This document shows positions 7,424-14,435 of a DNA stretch of 31,737 nucleotides, piece by piece. The DNA is from an uncultured Clostridia bacterium (GTDB lineage Bacteria; Bacillota; Clostridia; TANB77; CAG-508). The notes beneath the pieces are model-generated. The model was not told the origin of the DNA, searched no databases, and was given only the letters and a program-made list of their open reading frames with translations. Position 1 is the stretch's first letter; each line of letters starts with the position of its first letter. The position numbers were made by a program, and so were the translations under genes. The DNA lies in assembly GCA_934149075.1 (NCBI GenBank), contig CAKPDR010000016.1:1-31737 (forward strand). Direction: 5' to 3'.

Positions 7424-8278
7424 ATGTTTATACAAATAATAAGTATTGTATTATTTATTTTAGGAACTATAGCATTAATAGTAGGACTAATTAACAAAAA
7501 GAAAAGTATGACAATTATTGGAAGTATTTGTTTGTCAATAATTTTTATTATATGGATAATAATTTTGGGATTAGCACTAGCAGAAGAAAATCCAAATGAA
7601 AATATTAATAGTGAAAACACTAACACCAAAAACGAAAATAATGTTACTATTCAAGAAAATGCTAATGAAGATAAAAAGGATGAACAACCACAAGATGCAA
7701 CTAAAAAAATATTAAATAATGAATTTTATTCTTCAGGAAAAATATACAATATAGATGAAAATAATATTTATTTTTCTAATGAAGATTCTAAAAAATATTA
7801 CATTAATAAGAATGTTTTTCAATATTTTAATGGAAGAACTGCAAAAAATATGGATAGTGTAGATATAAAAGTGGGAGATTATTTAAATCAGAGTGAAGGA
7901 AAGATTTTAATATATCGAAATGTTTCAGGAGAAGAATTAAATCAAGAATTGTTATATAATTTGACTTTAGATGAAGACGAAAGAATTTTGATGGTAAATA
8001 CAATAGAAATAGAAAGCATAAATATTCAAGATAAAGATACAGCGATTGTTAAAATTAAATATGGAGATATATTTGGTGATACATTAACTAATGAAACTTT
8101 TGAAACAATTGTAGAATTTAATTCTAATACAAAATTCTACAGTAAAGGACGTAATATAAATTCTATAAATGATTTAGAAGAGGCAAGGTACAATATTAAT
8201 TCTATTGTTTTGGATAGAAATACAATTAATAAAAAGAGTCCAGCAGTAGTAAAGGAATTTGAAAGTACAGATAATTAA
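7424..8278 (+). CDS. Membrane-anchored protein with extracytoplasmic domain, unknown
   Basis: A 284-residue protein with two N-terminal membrane helices (about residues 2-22 and 29-52) joined by a short Lys loop, so both the N-terminus and the rest of the chain should face outside. A low-complexity Asn/Glu/Lys linker (about 53-95) leads to a predicted beta-rich domain (about 96-284). That domain starts with YSSGKIYNIDENNIYFSNED and contains KVGDYL and TAIVKIKYGDIFGD. This layout resembles small secreted or envelope-tethered sensing or binding domains, but no family is recognised and no catalytic residues stand out. It is a single-gene unit with its own promoter, followed by a decayed gene stump. 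Confidence 0.75.
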   Translation: MFIQIISIVLFILGTIALIVGLINKKKSMTIIGSICLSIIFIIWIIILGLALAEENPNENINSENTNTKNENNVTIQENANEDKKDEQPQDATKKILNNEFYSSGKIYNIDENNIYFSNEDSKKYYINKNVFQYFNGRTAKNMDSVDIKVGDYLNQSEGKILIYRNVSGEELNQELLYNLTLDEDERILMVNTIEIESINIQDKDTAIVKIKYGDIFGDTLTNETFETIVEFNSNTKFYSKGRNINSINDLEEARYNINSIVLDRNTINKKSPAVVKEFESTDN

Positions 8279-8309
8279 ATTTTAAAAAGTTATGTGAAAG
8301 GAAAAAGAT

Positions 8310-8354
8310 ATGAGTGAAGAAGAAAAAATGTTAGCAGGAGAAATTTGGGAATAG
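8310..8354 (+). pseudogene. Stump of a maltose O-acetyltransferase gene
   Basis: The reading frame encodes 14 residues, MSEEEKMLAGEIWE, and then stops. This is the characteristic N-terminus of the maltose/galactoside O-acetyltransferase family (the EKMLAGE opening of the Maa domain). An AAGGAAAAAG ribosome binding site is still in place. The rest of the gene is gone and an intrinsic terminator begins eight bases after the stop, so an internal deletion appears to have joined the first codons to the gene's own terminator. Identification from a 14-residue peptide is an inference from motif memory. Confidence 0.6.
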
Positions 8355-8361
8355 AACCTAA

Positions 8362-8394
8362 AAAAATCCCTTGCAATGCCAACAAGGGATTTTT
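8362..8394 (+). terminator. Intrinsic terminator after the acetyltransferase stump
   Basis: A perfect 12-bp stem (AAAAATCCCTTG at 8362-8373 with CAAGGGATTTTT at 8383-8394), a 9-base loop and a T-run within the 3' arm. Confidence 0.87.
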
Positions 8395-8407
8395 AGTTAT
8401 TTTAACC

Positions 8408-8451
8408 AAGCAGATAATTAGTTGATAATTATCTGCTTCTGTGGGTATAAA
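8408..8451 (+). promoter_or_regulatory. Hairpin-promoter element, copy 2
   Basis: AAGCAGATAATTA (8408-8420) and TAATTATCTGCTT (8426-8438) form a perfect 13-bp stem with a 5-base loop. TTGATA (8422-8427), an 18-base spacer and TATAAA (8446-8451) give a promoter starting in the loop. The arm, -35, spacer and -10 are similar to those at 2999-3050, differing mainly by transitions, so the two are related copies. There is no T tail here. It could drive the small gene at 8541. Confidence 0.6.
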
Positions 8452-8540
8452 AGTTAATAATTAAAAAATTAAAAAAAATAATGAAAAATTTTAAGAAGTA
8501 TGGTAAAATTGATAAGAAAAAAATTAAGGAAGTGATACTA

Positions 8541-8807
8541 ATGAATGAAAAAGAATTAAAAAAGTTTACTGTTGGATTAATAGAGAGTAAAGAAAAAGAA
8601 AATGAAAATTATATAAGATATTCATATTATGAATTAAAAGTTAAATATAATTTATCAGAAGAAGAAATAGATGAAGTGCTAAAAATAAGTAGAGATTATT
8701 TTGAAAACAAAGGATATAAAGTTTATTTTACAAATGCTGAATTTGAATATCAAAATGCCAAAAGAAAGGTTGAAATCAATGAATATTTGATTGCTTTTAA
8801 AGAATAA
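8541..8807 (+). CDS. Small unknown protein
   Basis: An 88-residue acidic protein, predicted mainly helical. The ATG at 8541 is preferred: AAGGAAGTGA just upstream is close to the ideal ribosome binding site, while the in-frame ATG at 8481 has none and would lie in likely promoter DNA. The sequence YSYYELKVKYNLSEEEIDEVLKISRDYFENKGYKVYF reads like a compact winged-helix-like or helix-strand domain, but no family is recognised. No membrane helix or signal is seen. It is flanked by decayed genes, so it may itself be a survivor of a lost module. Confidence 0.6.
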   Translation: MNEKELKKFTVGLIESKEKENENYIRYSYYELKVKYNLSEEEIDEVLKISRDYFENKGYKVYFTNAEFEYQNAKRKVEINEYLIAFKE

Positions 8808-8856
8808 AGAATGTAGACATGAATTTAGGTGTAAGAAATATAAGATAGGAGAAATT

Positions 8857-9022
8857 ATGAAAAAGGTTTTAATAATAACAAGTATTAGTAGTTAATGAAC
8901 AAAATTCAAATGCAAAAGGATTTTATGAACATTTAGGATTTAGAGTATATAAAAGAAGTGAAACAGATGAGCAATGTAAAATATCCAAAATTAGTTTACA
9001 ACAAAATATAAAAATGATATAA
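8857..9022 (+). pseudogene. GNAT acetyltransferase remnant behind a truncated start
   Basis: Two fragments overlap. An ATG at 8857 with AGGAG upstream encodes MKKVLIITSISS and stops at 8895. In another frame, 8879-9022 encodes VLVVNEQNSNAKGFYEHLGF and then RVYKRSETDEQ before a stop. The second piece is the C-terminal signature of GNAT N-acetyltransferases (VNEQN..A..FYE.LGF, the acetyl-CoA-binding beta-bulge and last helix). The catalytic front half is missing, so this is a dead gene. Its first codons may come from a different deleted gene. Confidence 0.72.
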
Positions 9023-9081
9023 TTTCTGTGATACGAAAAACTTATTAATATCCTAAAAATAATTATTTAAGGAGGAAAAAT

Positions 9082-9669
9082 ATGAAGAAAGAATTACGGG
9101 AACAAATAGAAGACTTTATTGAATCTAATAAAGTAATAAGGCAGTTATGCGACGAAAACTTTAAAGAAAAGAAAGAAAAAGATATAGTTTTGTTTTGGCT
9201 TAGATGTATAAATTATGATATATATTTTAAACAAATACTAGGAATGTTTCAATACAACTCTTCAAATTTATCTTATGGAATTGAAGGAACAAAACTAGAT
9301 ATTAAACAATTAACAGAAGAACAATTTCAAGAAATTCTTGATTTTTATTTAAAGAAAGGATATAAACTTAATTACTTAGATGATACTGTAACAGAACATC
9401 CAAAAGTCATTGTTATAAAATGGGATGAATATGAAAAGCAAACAATAGATGATAAAAAATATATTTTAAGATTTAAGAAAAATAAATTAAAAAAACTGTA
9501 TAGTATCAATAAAAAAGAAAATAACTGTTTAAAAGCTTTTTGGTATTCAGTTAAAGATTTCTATTGGTATTTATTTTTGAATCATAGCTATTGTTTAAAT
9601 GCAATGAAACAAAATAGAAAAACGAGAAAGTCTAAAAGTGAGATTGAAAAAAGAAAAAATAAAAAATAA
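9082..9669 (+). CDS. Unknown basic protein
   Basis: A 195-residue protein starting behind AAGGAGG. The first 110 residues are mixed helix and strand with an acidic to neutral charge and the pattern EEQFQEILDFYLKKGYKLNYLDD. The last 60 residues become strongly basic and aromatic (FWYSVKDFYWYLFLNHSYCLNAM), ending in a Lys/Arg-rich tail that could contact nucleic acid or membrane. No known family is recognised. It is followed by a terminator, so it seems to be a single-gene unit. Confidence 0.65.
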   Translation: MKKELREQIEDFIESNKVIRQLCDENFKEKKEKDIVLFWLRCINYDIYFKQILGMFQYNSSNLSYGIEGTKLDIKQLTEEQFQEILDFYLKKGYKLNYLDDTVTEHPKVIVIKWDEYEKQTIDDKKYILRFKKNKLKKLYSINKKENNCLKAFWYSVKDFYWYLFLNHSYCLNAMKQNRKTRKSKSEIEKRKNKK

Positions 9670-9728
9670 GAATTAAATGTTCCAAAATTCCAATAATTTA
9701 AAGACAGAATTTGTCGGTTATTAATACT

Positions 9729-9773
9729 AAAAAAACATATATTAGATTAATATGATTTAGTATATGTTTTTTT
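9729..9773 (+). terminator. Intrinsic terminator
   Basis: A 13-bp stem (9729-9741 with 9761-9773, outer A7/T7 followed by CATATA and TATATG) with an AT-rich interior, ending in seven T. It lies 60 bases after the stop of the gene at 9082. Confidence 0.8.
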
Positions 9774-9796
9774 GTGTGTCTTTTAGAGATGTTTTA

Positions 9797-9805
9797 TGTT
9801 ATAAT
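9797..9805 (+). promoter_or_regulatory. Extended -10 promoter of the glycine-zipper gene unit
   Basis: TG-T-TATAAT (9797-9805) is a consensus extended -10. The -35 is weak. Transcription would begin about 35-40 bases before the ATG at 9850. Confidence 0.55.
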
Positions 9806-9849
9806 ATTTGTATAGCAAAAGAAAAATAAAATGTAAAATGGGATGGAAT

Positions 9850-10329
9850 ATGAAAGAATTAATTTTAAATCCACAAACAGATGATGAAATTAAAGTTGAA
9901 TATAGTATAGAATATCCAACTAAAAAATTATTAGGAAGTGGAACAAGTAAAACAAAAGAATCATATTCAGAAACAATAAGTGCTGAAAGTAAAATTGAAA
10001 CTTTTGAATTTGAACAAGGGATATCAGAATTTGATAAAACAAATTATTTGCTATCAGCCACTTCTGGATTATTATCAGGACTATTAAATGTGTTTTGGAG
10101 TAAAGAGTTTGACTTAACTGAAGCACAAAACTGGGGAAAAGAAAAAATAGAAAAACTAGTATGCAAAACAGCAAAAATGCAAGGATGCAAAAAAGAAGAT
10201 TTAAGTAGTGCAATAGCTTTCTTAGAAAAGAAATTTCCTATTGTTGCAGATAAACTTACAAATGATTATGGAGGAGGATACTCACATCATTTAAGAGATT
10301 TTTCACATCATCCAACAATTAGAAGATAA
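9850..10329 (+). pseudogene. N-terminal part of a broken large protein (SHHLRDFSHHPT family)
   Basis: Encodes 159 residues ending in the His-rich motif GYSHHLRDFSHHPT and then IRR-stop. The ATG at 9850 follows GGGATGG; longer starts lie in the promoter. The next frame is open from 10295 and runs without interruption into the gene at 10379 (reading EDNPYVGKNFEEKIFNGVI before its Met). The two pieces therefore look like one protein split by a frameshift within 10310-10326. From memory, relatives in Firmicutes carry a few dozen more residues between these motifs, so a small out-of-frame deletion is more likely than a point indel. Residues 1-60 are probably beta, and about 75-85 are hydrophobic. 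Function is unknown. Confidence 0.6.
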
Positions 10330-10378
10330 TCCTTATGTTGGAAAAAACTTTGAAGAAAAAATCTTTAATGGAGTTATA

Positions 10379-11863
10379 ATGTGGGGATTTCATCTTGTAA
10401 GTGATATGGCTGGTTCTAGTTTAAACCCTGGAAAGGGAACAGGGATACCTGGACCAATACTATCATTTTTTAAGGAAATATCTGCAATGCCAATAATAAA
10501 AGATATCAAAACGAAATATAAAGATGATGAAATAACTTTATCAGTATTTATTTCAAAATTATTTAATGGTACTTATTTTAAAGATGAAAATAATAATCCA
10601 ATTAGAATTGACCTGAGAACAGAAATAGGAGTTTTAGCATTTCAAAGTAAATCTGTATTAATTAATGAATGTATTGTTAGAGCTATGTATACATTAAGAA
10701 ATTTGTATAAACAAATTCAATCAAAAAGTATAGAAACAATAAAAGATTTAAGCAAATTAGATGTAAAAGAAATATTACCATTTAACTCTAGATCATTAAC
10801 AAGAATGTTAACAATTTCACATGGTGTATTTGTCTTAGTTGATTTATCAAAAGCTGCAATAAAATCAGGTGGAAAAGATTTGGCTAAATTTTTCTTAAAC
10901 ATTAATTATGTTGGTATAGGACGATTTGTATTTGCATGTAAAGCTGATGCAGGATATATAGAAGAAGATGCAAGAAAAGTCATAGAAGAATTTATAAAAA
11001 AACATACGAAAAAAACAAAGATTGTATTTGACTTTAAATTATTATCATTAACAGAAGAACAAATGAAGATTTTACATTCTTTAGAATTACAAAAAATATA
11101 TTATGATATATCTTTCGCCAAGAAAGACAAAGAGAGCAAAAGCAATTGGTGTAAAAAATGGAAAGAACAAATTATAACTGAATTAAATAAAGACAATACA
11201 TATTTTATTGAAGATTCAAAAGAATTATATAATATAATTAATAATTCATTAAATACATCAAATGATTATTGGGTATATTTAATTGGAATAGAATTATATT
11301 TGTTTAAACCATATTTTAAATTAAACTCAAGTGATAAAAAAATAAGATTAAATACTAAATATTGTCAAGATGTTTTTGCAAAACAACAACACTGTTTATC
11401 AGTAAATGAATTTAATAATCTAATAAAGACATATAATAACTTTTATAAAAATGTTTTACAAAATAAAAGGACAAAAACTATTGTTGGAATTTCTACAACT
11501 GCTGTTGCAACGGCAATTACAGGTGGATTAGGTTGGGCATTTGCACCTCAAATTGCAACAATAATAGCTGGAGACGCAGTAGCAGGATTATCTGGGGCAG
11601 CTTTAACAAGTGCAAGTCTAGCTTTCGTTGGAGGAGGTTCACTTGCTGCTGGAGGGTTAGGCATGGCTGGAGGAACTGCTATTCTTACTGGAGGAGGAGC
11701 TCTTATTGGACTTGCTAGTTCTAGTGCTACAACATTTTTCCAATTGGAAGAAAAATATTCAAGTGAAGTAAACAAAGATTCGATGAAACAATTAAAAACA
11801 AATATAAAATATCTAAAAAAATGTAATAAAGTATTAGAAGATATGATAAATAAAAATATATAA
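10379..11863 (+). pseudogene. C-terminal part of the same large protein, glycine-rich membrane segment
   Basis: A 494-residue frame that continues the interrupted upstream gene. It opens with the conserved block MWGFHLVSDMAGSS followed by GTGIPGPILSFFKEISA, then a long mixed soluble region (about 40-365) with an alpha-helical Lys-rich character. At about 371-453 there is an extended Gly/Ala-rich hydrophobic stretch with repeated GxxxG spacing (LAAGGLGMAGGTAILTGGGA), able to form two or three tightly packed membrane helices, then a basic coiled C-terminus. GGAG five bases before the ATG could allow independent translation, so it may still be expressed as a shortened protein. Such glycine-zipper segments occur in pore-forming effectors, but that role here is only an inference. 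Confidence 0.65.
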
Positions 11864-11885
11864 AGAAATTAAAGGAGTGTAAATT

Positions 11886-12725
11886 ATGAAAACAATTCAA
11901 CCAATATATAAAAATATAATAGCTACAATTGTAGCAATAATAATAGCATTGGTGTCAATATTTGCAGTTGCACCATTAACAAAATCATATAAATTTCACA
12001 GTAATTCAATCCAAGCTTTGGACGATAAAAAAGTTACAGTAACTGAATTAACAGTTGCAGCAGTGGGAGTATCAACAGCGCTTGCAGCCATTCCAGGAGA
12101 TGCAACTATACCATTAGCAAACCAAATAATGGATTTAAGCTCATATTTACTTATAGTTATCGGAGTAATTTTCTTAGAGAAAATTCTTCTAACATTAACT
12201 GGATATGTGTCATTTACTTTTTTAATACCAATAGCTTGTTTGTTATATTGCATATACATTTATTCTAAAAAAGATATACTAAAAAAAGTATCAGTAAAAT
12301 TATGTACATTTGGAATTATAATATTTTTAGTAGTACCAATTAGTATTCAGACAAGTAATTTAATTGAAAATACATATAATGAAACAATTGAAAATGCTAA
12401 GAATACGGAAATTACATCAAATGACAAAACAAATACAGAATCAAATGATAATAATGAAGAAAGTGGATTTTTATCTAAATTTAAAAATAGTGTATCTAAT
12501 TTAGGTGAAAATGTTTCAGAATTAGTAAATAAAGGTGAGAAGGAATTAAGTAAATTTATAGATGCTATTGCTGTATTATTAATTACATCATGTGTTATTC
12601 CAATTATTGTTTTAATATTCTTAGTATGGATAGTTAAAATTATATTTGGTGTAAAAATTTCAGTTCCAGATATTAATAAAAAGAAAAAGATAGAAGATAA
12701 AGAAAAAGTTTCACAAAACACTTGA
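11886..12725 (+). CDS. Conserved multi-pass membrane protein, unknown
   Basis: A 279-residue membrane protein 22 bases after the preceding frame, behind AAAGGAG. Hydrophobic segments lie at about residues 10-31, 83-103, 106-127, 138-156 and 225-250. Between the first and second is an outer segment with TVAAVGVSTALAAIPGDAT and NQIMDLSSYL. Between the fourth and fifth is an Asn/Glu/Ser-rich soluble loop of about 65 residues. The arrangement NLIENTYNETIENA after a helix is familiar from a conserved but uncharacterised Clostridia membrane family (recalled, not checked). Operon position suggests it works with the glycine-rich protein before it. Confidence 0.7.
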   Translation: MKTIQPIYKNIIATIVAIIIALVSIFAVAPLTKSYKFHSNSIQALDDKKVTVTELTVAAVGVSTALAAIPGDATIPLANQIMDLSSYLLIVIGVIFLEKILLTLTGYVSFTFLIPIACLLYCIYIYSKKDILKKVSVKLCTFGIIIFLVVPISIQTSNLIENTYNETIENAKNTEITSNDKTNTESNDNNEESGFLSKFKNSVSNLGENVSELVNKGEKELSKFIDAIAVLLITSCVIPIIVLIFLVWIVKIIFGVKISVPDINKKKKIEDKEKVSQNT

Positions 12726-12772
12726 CTTACATAGGAAACGAAAAATATTTATTAAATGAACTAAAAAAATAA

Positions 12773-12801
12773 TGTACAAAATTAACAAAATGTGGTATAA
12801 T
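12773..12801 (+). promoter_or_regulatory. Promoter of the 12850 gene
   Basis: TGTACA (12773-12778), a 17-base spacer ending in TGG, and TATAAT (12796-12801) give an extended -10 promoter. A small stem-loop (ATTGGT / ACCAAT, loop AAAA, 12811-12826) lies in the leader. Confidence 0.6.
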
Positions 12802-12849
12802 TAATATGTAATTGGTAAAAACCAATATTAGAAAGGTAGGTTATATACT

Positions 12850-13305
12850 ATGGAGAAAAGATTAGGAGAACGGTTACAAGAAGTAAAATTAGAACTAGAA
12901 GAAATTCTTATTAAAGTAAAGGATGAGGAATACAATGAAATTTGCGTAGATAAAATTCGTGTACTAAATCTTCTGGAAATGCTAATAACAAATGCACAAA
13001 ATGATAAAATAAAAAACGTAGCGATGGATGCACATTTACAGATAGCGCAAATAGATCCTATGATGAATTCAAGGCGTTTTTTCAACAAATTTGTAAAAAA
13101 AGATTTTATTGAACTTTTGGAGAAAAATATTAGAGTAATTAATGAGGAGATTCCAAAAGAAAATAGAATTGATTATTTAGAAGAAAAGTTGTTAAAATCT
13201 GAAATAACATTTCCTAATTGCGACTACGAGTCAGAGCAACAGATACAAGAAATGATACGTAATAATGCTCGAGCAATTGCTCGAATTATTGTTACAAGCA
13301 AATAA
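12850..13305 (+). CDS. Unknown helical protein
   Basis: A 151-residue protein, predicted almost wholly alpha-helical (RLGERLQEVKLELEEILIKV at the start), with a conserved-looking centre VAMDAHLQIAQIDPMM and a C-terminal NNARAIARIIVTSK. No family is recognised. The start follows a modest AGGTAGG site. Its codons include more C- and G-ending choices than the flanking genes (for example CGT and GCG triplets), like the genes at 6177, 19234, 24493 and 26704. It precedes the lyase-like gene by about 60 bases with no clear T-tailed terminator between, so read-through is possible. Confidence 0.68.
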   Translation: MEKRLGERLQEVKLELEEILIKVKDEEYNEICVDKIRVLNLLEMLITNAQNDKIKNVAMDAHLQIAQIDPMMNSRRFFNKFVKKDFIELLEKNIRVINEEIPKENRIDYLEEKLLKSEITFPNCDYESEQQIQEMIRNNARAIARIIVTSK

Positions 13306-13320
13306 CCTAATAACCTAAAT

Positions 13321-13378
13321 GTATAAATTAATCACTTCTACAAAAAATAAAAAGTAGAGGTGATTAATTTGTTTATAC
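13321..13378 (+). promoter_or_regulatory. Hairpin enclosing the ribosome binding site of the lyase-like gene
   Basis: AAATTAATCACTTCTAC (13325-13341) pairs with 13354-13370, 17 pairs with a single T-G wobble, closing a 12-base A-rich loop. GTATA at 13321-13325 can extend the pairing to TATAC at 13374-13378 across a bulge. The right arm contains GAGGTGAT, the ribosome binding site, and both candidate start codons (GTG 13360, TTG 13369). In the folded RNA translation should be blocked. It could also act as a weak terminator, but the T tail is poor. Confidence 0.65.
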
Positions 13379-14367
13379 CAGATAGAATATATTGCGAAGA
13401 CGGAATAGAAAATTATGAATTAGGAAAAGAACTATTAGAAAAATATAAAGATGTTCCCAGAACAATGATAGATAACCATAATAATATTGAAGAAATGAGG
13501 AAAAAGGAAAATTCTGAATTTGCAAAAATGAAAAGAAATTTAATAATAGGAACAAGAAAAACACATAAATATGTTCCTAATGCTAAAATATCTAATTTTT
13601 TAGTACCATATACATCATCAGGTTGTATTGCAGCATGTATGTATTGTTATTTAGTATGTAATTACAATAAATGTGCATATTTAAGAGTATTTGTAAATAG
13701 AGAACAAATGTTGGACAGAATAATAAAAATGGCAAATAATACTGAAGAAAATTATGTATTTGAAATAGGAAGCAATAGCGATTTAATATTAGAAAACACT
13801 ATAACAAATAATTTAGTATGGACAATAGAAAATTTTAAAAAATCTCCAAAAGGTAAATTAACATTTCCAACAAAATTTGATATGGTAGACCCAATCTTAA
13901 ATTTAAACCATCAAGGTAAAATGATAATAAGGATGAGTGTAAATCCAGCTGAAATCATAAATAAGGTTGAATTTGGAACATCAAGATTAAAACAAAGAAT
14001 AGAAGCAATTAATAAACTTGTAGAAGCTGATTATGAGGTTGGAATATTAGTAGCACCTATAATTTTAGTAGATGATTGGAAAAAGTTATATACAGAATTA
14101 TTTGAAGAGTTATATCAAGAGCTAAGTAAAAAAACAAAAAAGAAAGTATTTTTTGAATTTATATTTATGACATATAGTTATATCCATAAAGCAATAAATA
14201 CAGAAGCATTCCCAAATGCTATAGATTTATATAATAAAGAAATTATGACAGTTAGAGGAAAAGGGAAATACACATATAATCAGTCAAGTAGGCAAGAAGG
14301 TGAACATTTTTTCAAGGACTTAATGAACCGATATTTTCCAAATAATAAGATAATATATTTTTCATAA
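13369..14367 (+). CDS. Radical-SAM protein of the spore photoproduct lyase family
   Basis: A 332-residue protein alignable along its length with SplB, the radical-SAM enzyme that reverses spore photoproduct in DNA. The 4Fe-4S motif is GCIAACMYCYL (CX3CX2C, Cys86/90/93 counted from the TTG). Family blocks IIGTRKTHKY, YLRVFVNREQMLD, LTFPTKFDMVDPIL, MIIRMSVNPAEII and GILVAPIIL are all present, and the end (YFPNNKIIYFS) matches the family end. The segment equal to FEASCTSD of Bacillus SplB, which carries the H-donating Cys141, reads FEIGSNSD here, with Ser at the aligned place. The TTG start at 13369 fits GAGGTGAT; GTG at 13360 is the alternative. The following SOS polymerase supports a DNA-damage role. 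Confidence 0.82.
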   Translation: MFIPDRIYCEDGIENYELGKELLEKYKDVPRTMIDNHNNIEEMRKKENSEFAKMKRNLIIGTRKTHKYVPNAKISNFLVPYTSSGCIAACMYCYLVCNYNKCAYLRVFVNREQMLDRIIKMANNTEENYVFEIGSNSDLILENTITNNLVWTIENFKKSPKGKLTFPTKFDMVDPILNLNHQGKMIIRMSVNPAEIINKVEFGTSRLKQRIEAINKLVEADYEVGILVAPIILVDDWKKLYTELFEELYQELSKKTKKKVFFEFIFMTYSYIHKAINTEAFPNAIDLYNKEIMTVRGKGKYTYNQSSRQEGEHFFKDLMNRYFPNNKIIYFS

Positions 14368-14373
14368 TTTATA

Positions 14374-14412
14374 CAAACGAATGTTTACAAAATAAATAAA
14401 AGGATGTATAAT
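14374..14412 (+). promoter_or_regulatory. SOS-type promoter with LexA-like box before the Y-family polymerase
   Basis: TTTACA (14384-14389), a 17-base spacer and TATAAT (14407-14412) form a near-perfect promoter. CAAACGAATGTTTA at 14374-14387 matches 12 of 14 positions of the Bacillus SOS box CGAACRNRYGTTYG, including the whole symmetric AAC-N4-GTT core, and overlaps the -35. LexA bound here would block RNA polymerase. Confidence 0.75.
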
Positions 14413-14435
14413 AGGAAATGTGGAGGTGATTTATA

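Noticed and set aside
11533..11775. Short frames on both strands opposite the glycine-rich segment
   Set aside because: They are shadows of the Gly/Ala codon repeats of the real gene; their Ser/Arg/Trp-rich or Pro/Ala-rich composition is an artefact.
12725..12772. Short open frame after the 11886 gene (TYIGNEKYLLNELKK)
   Set aside because: Fifteen codons with no start and no recognisable motif; too short to call a remnant.
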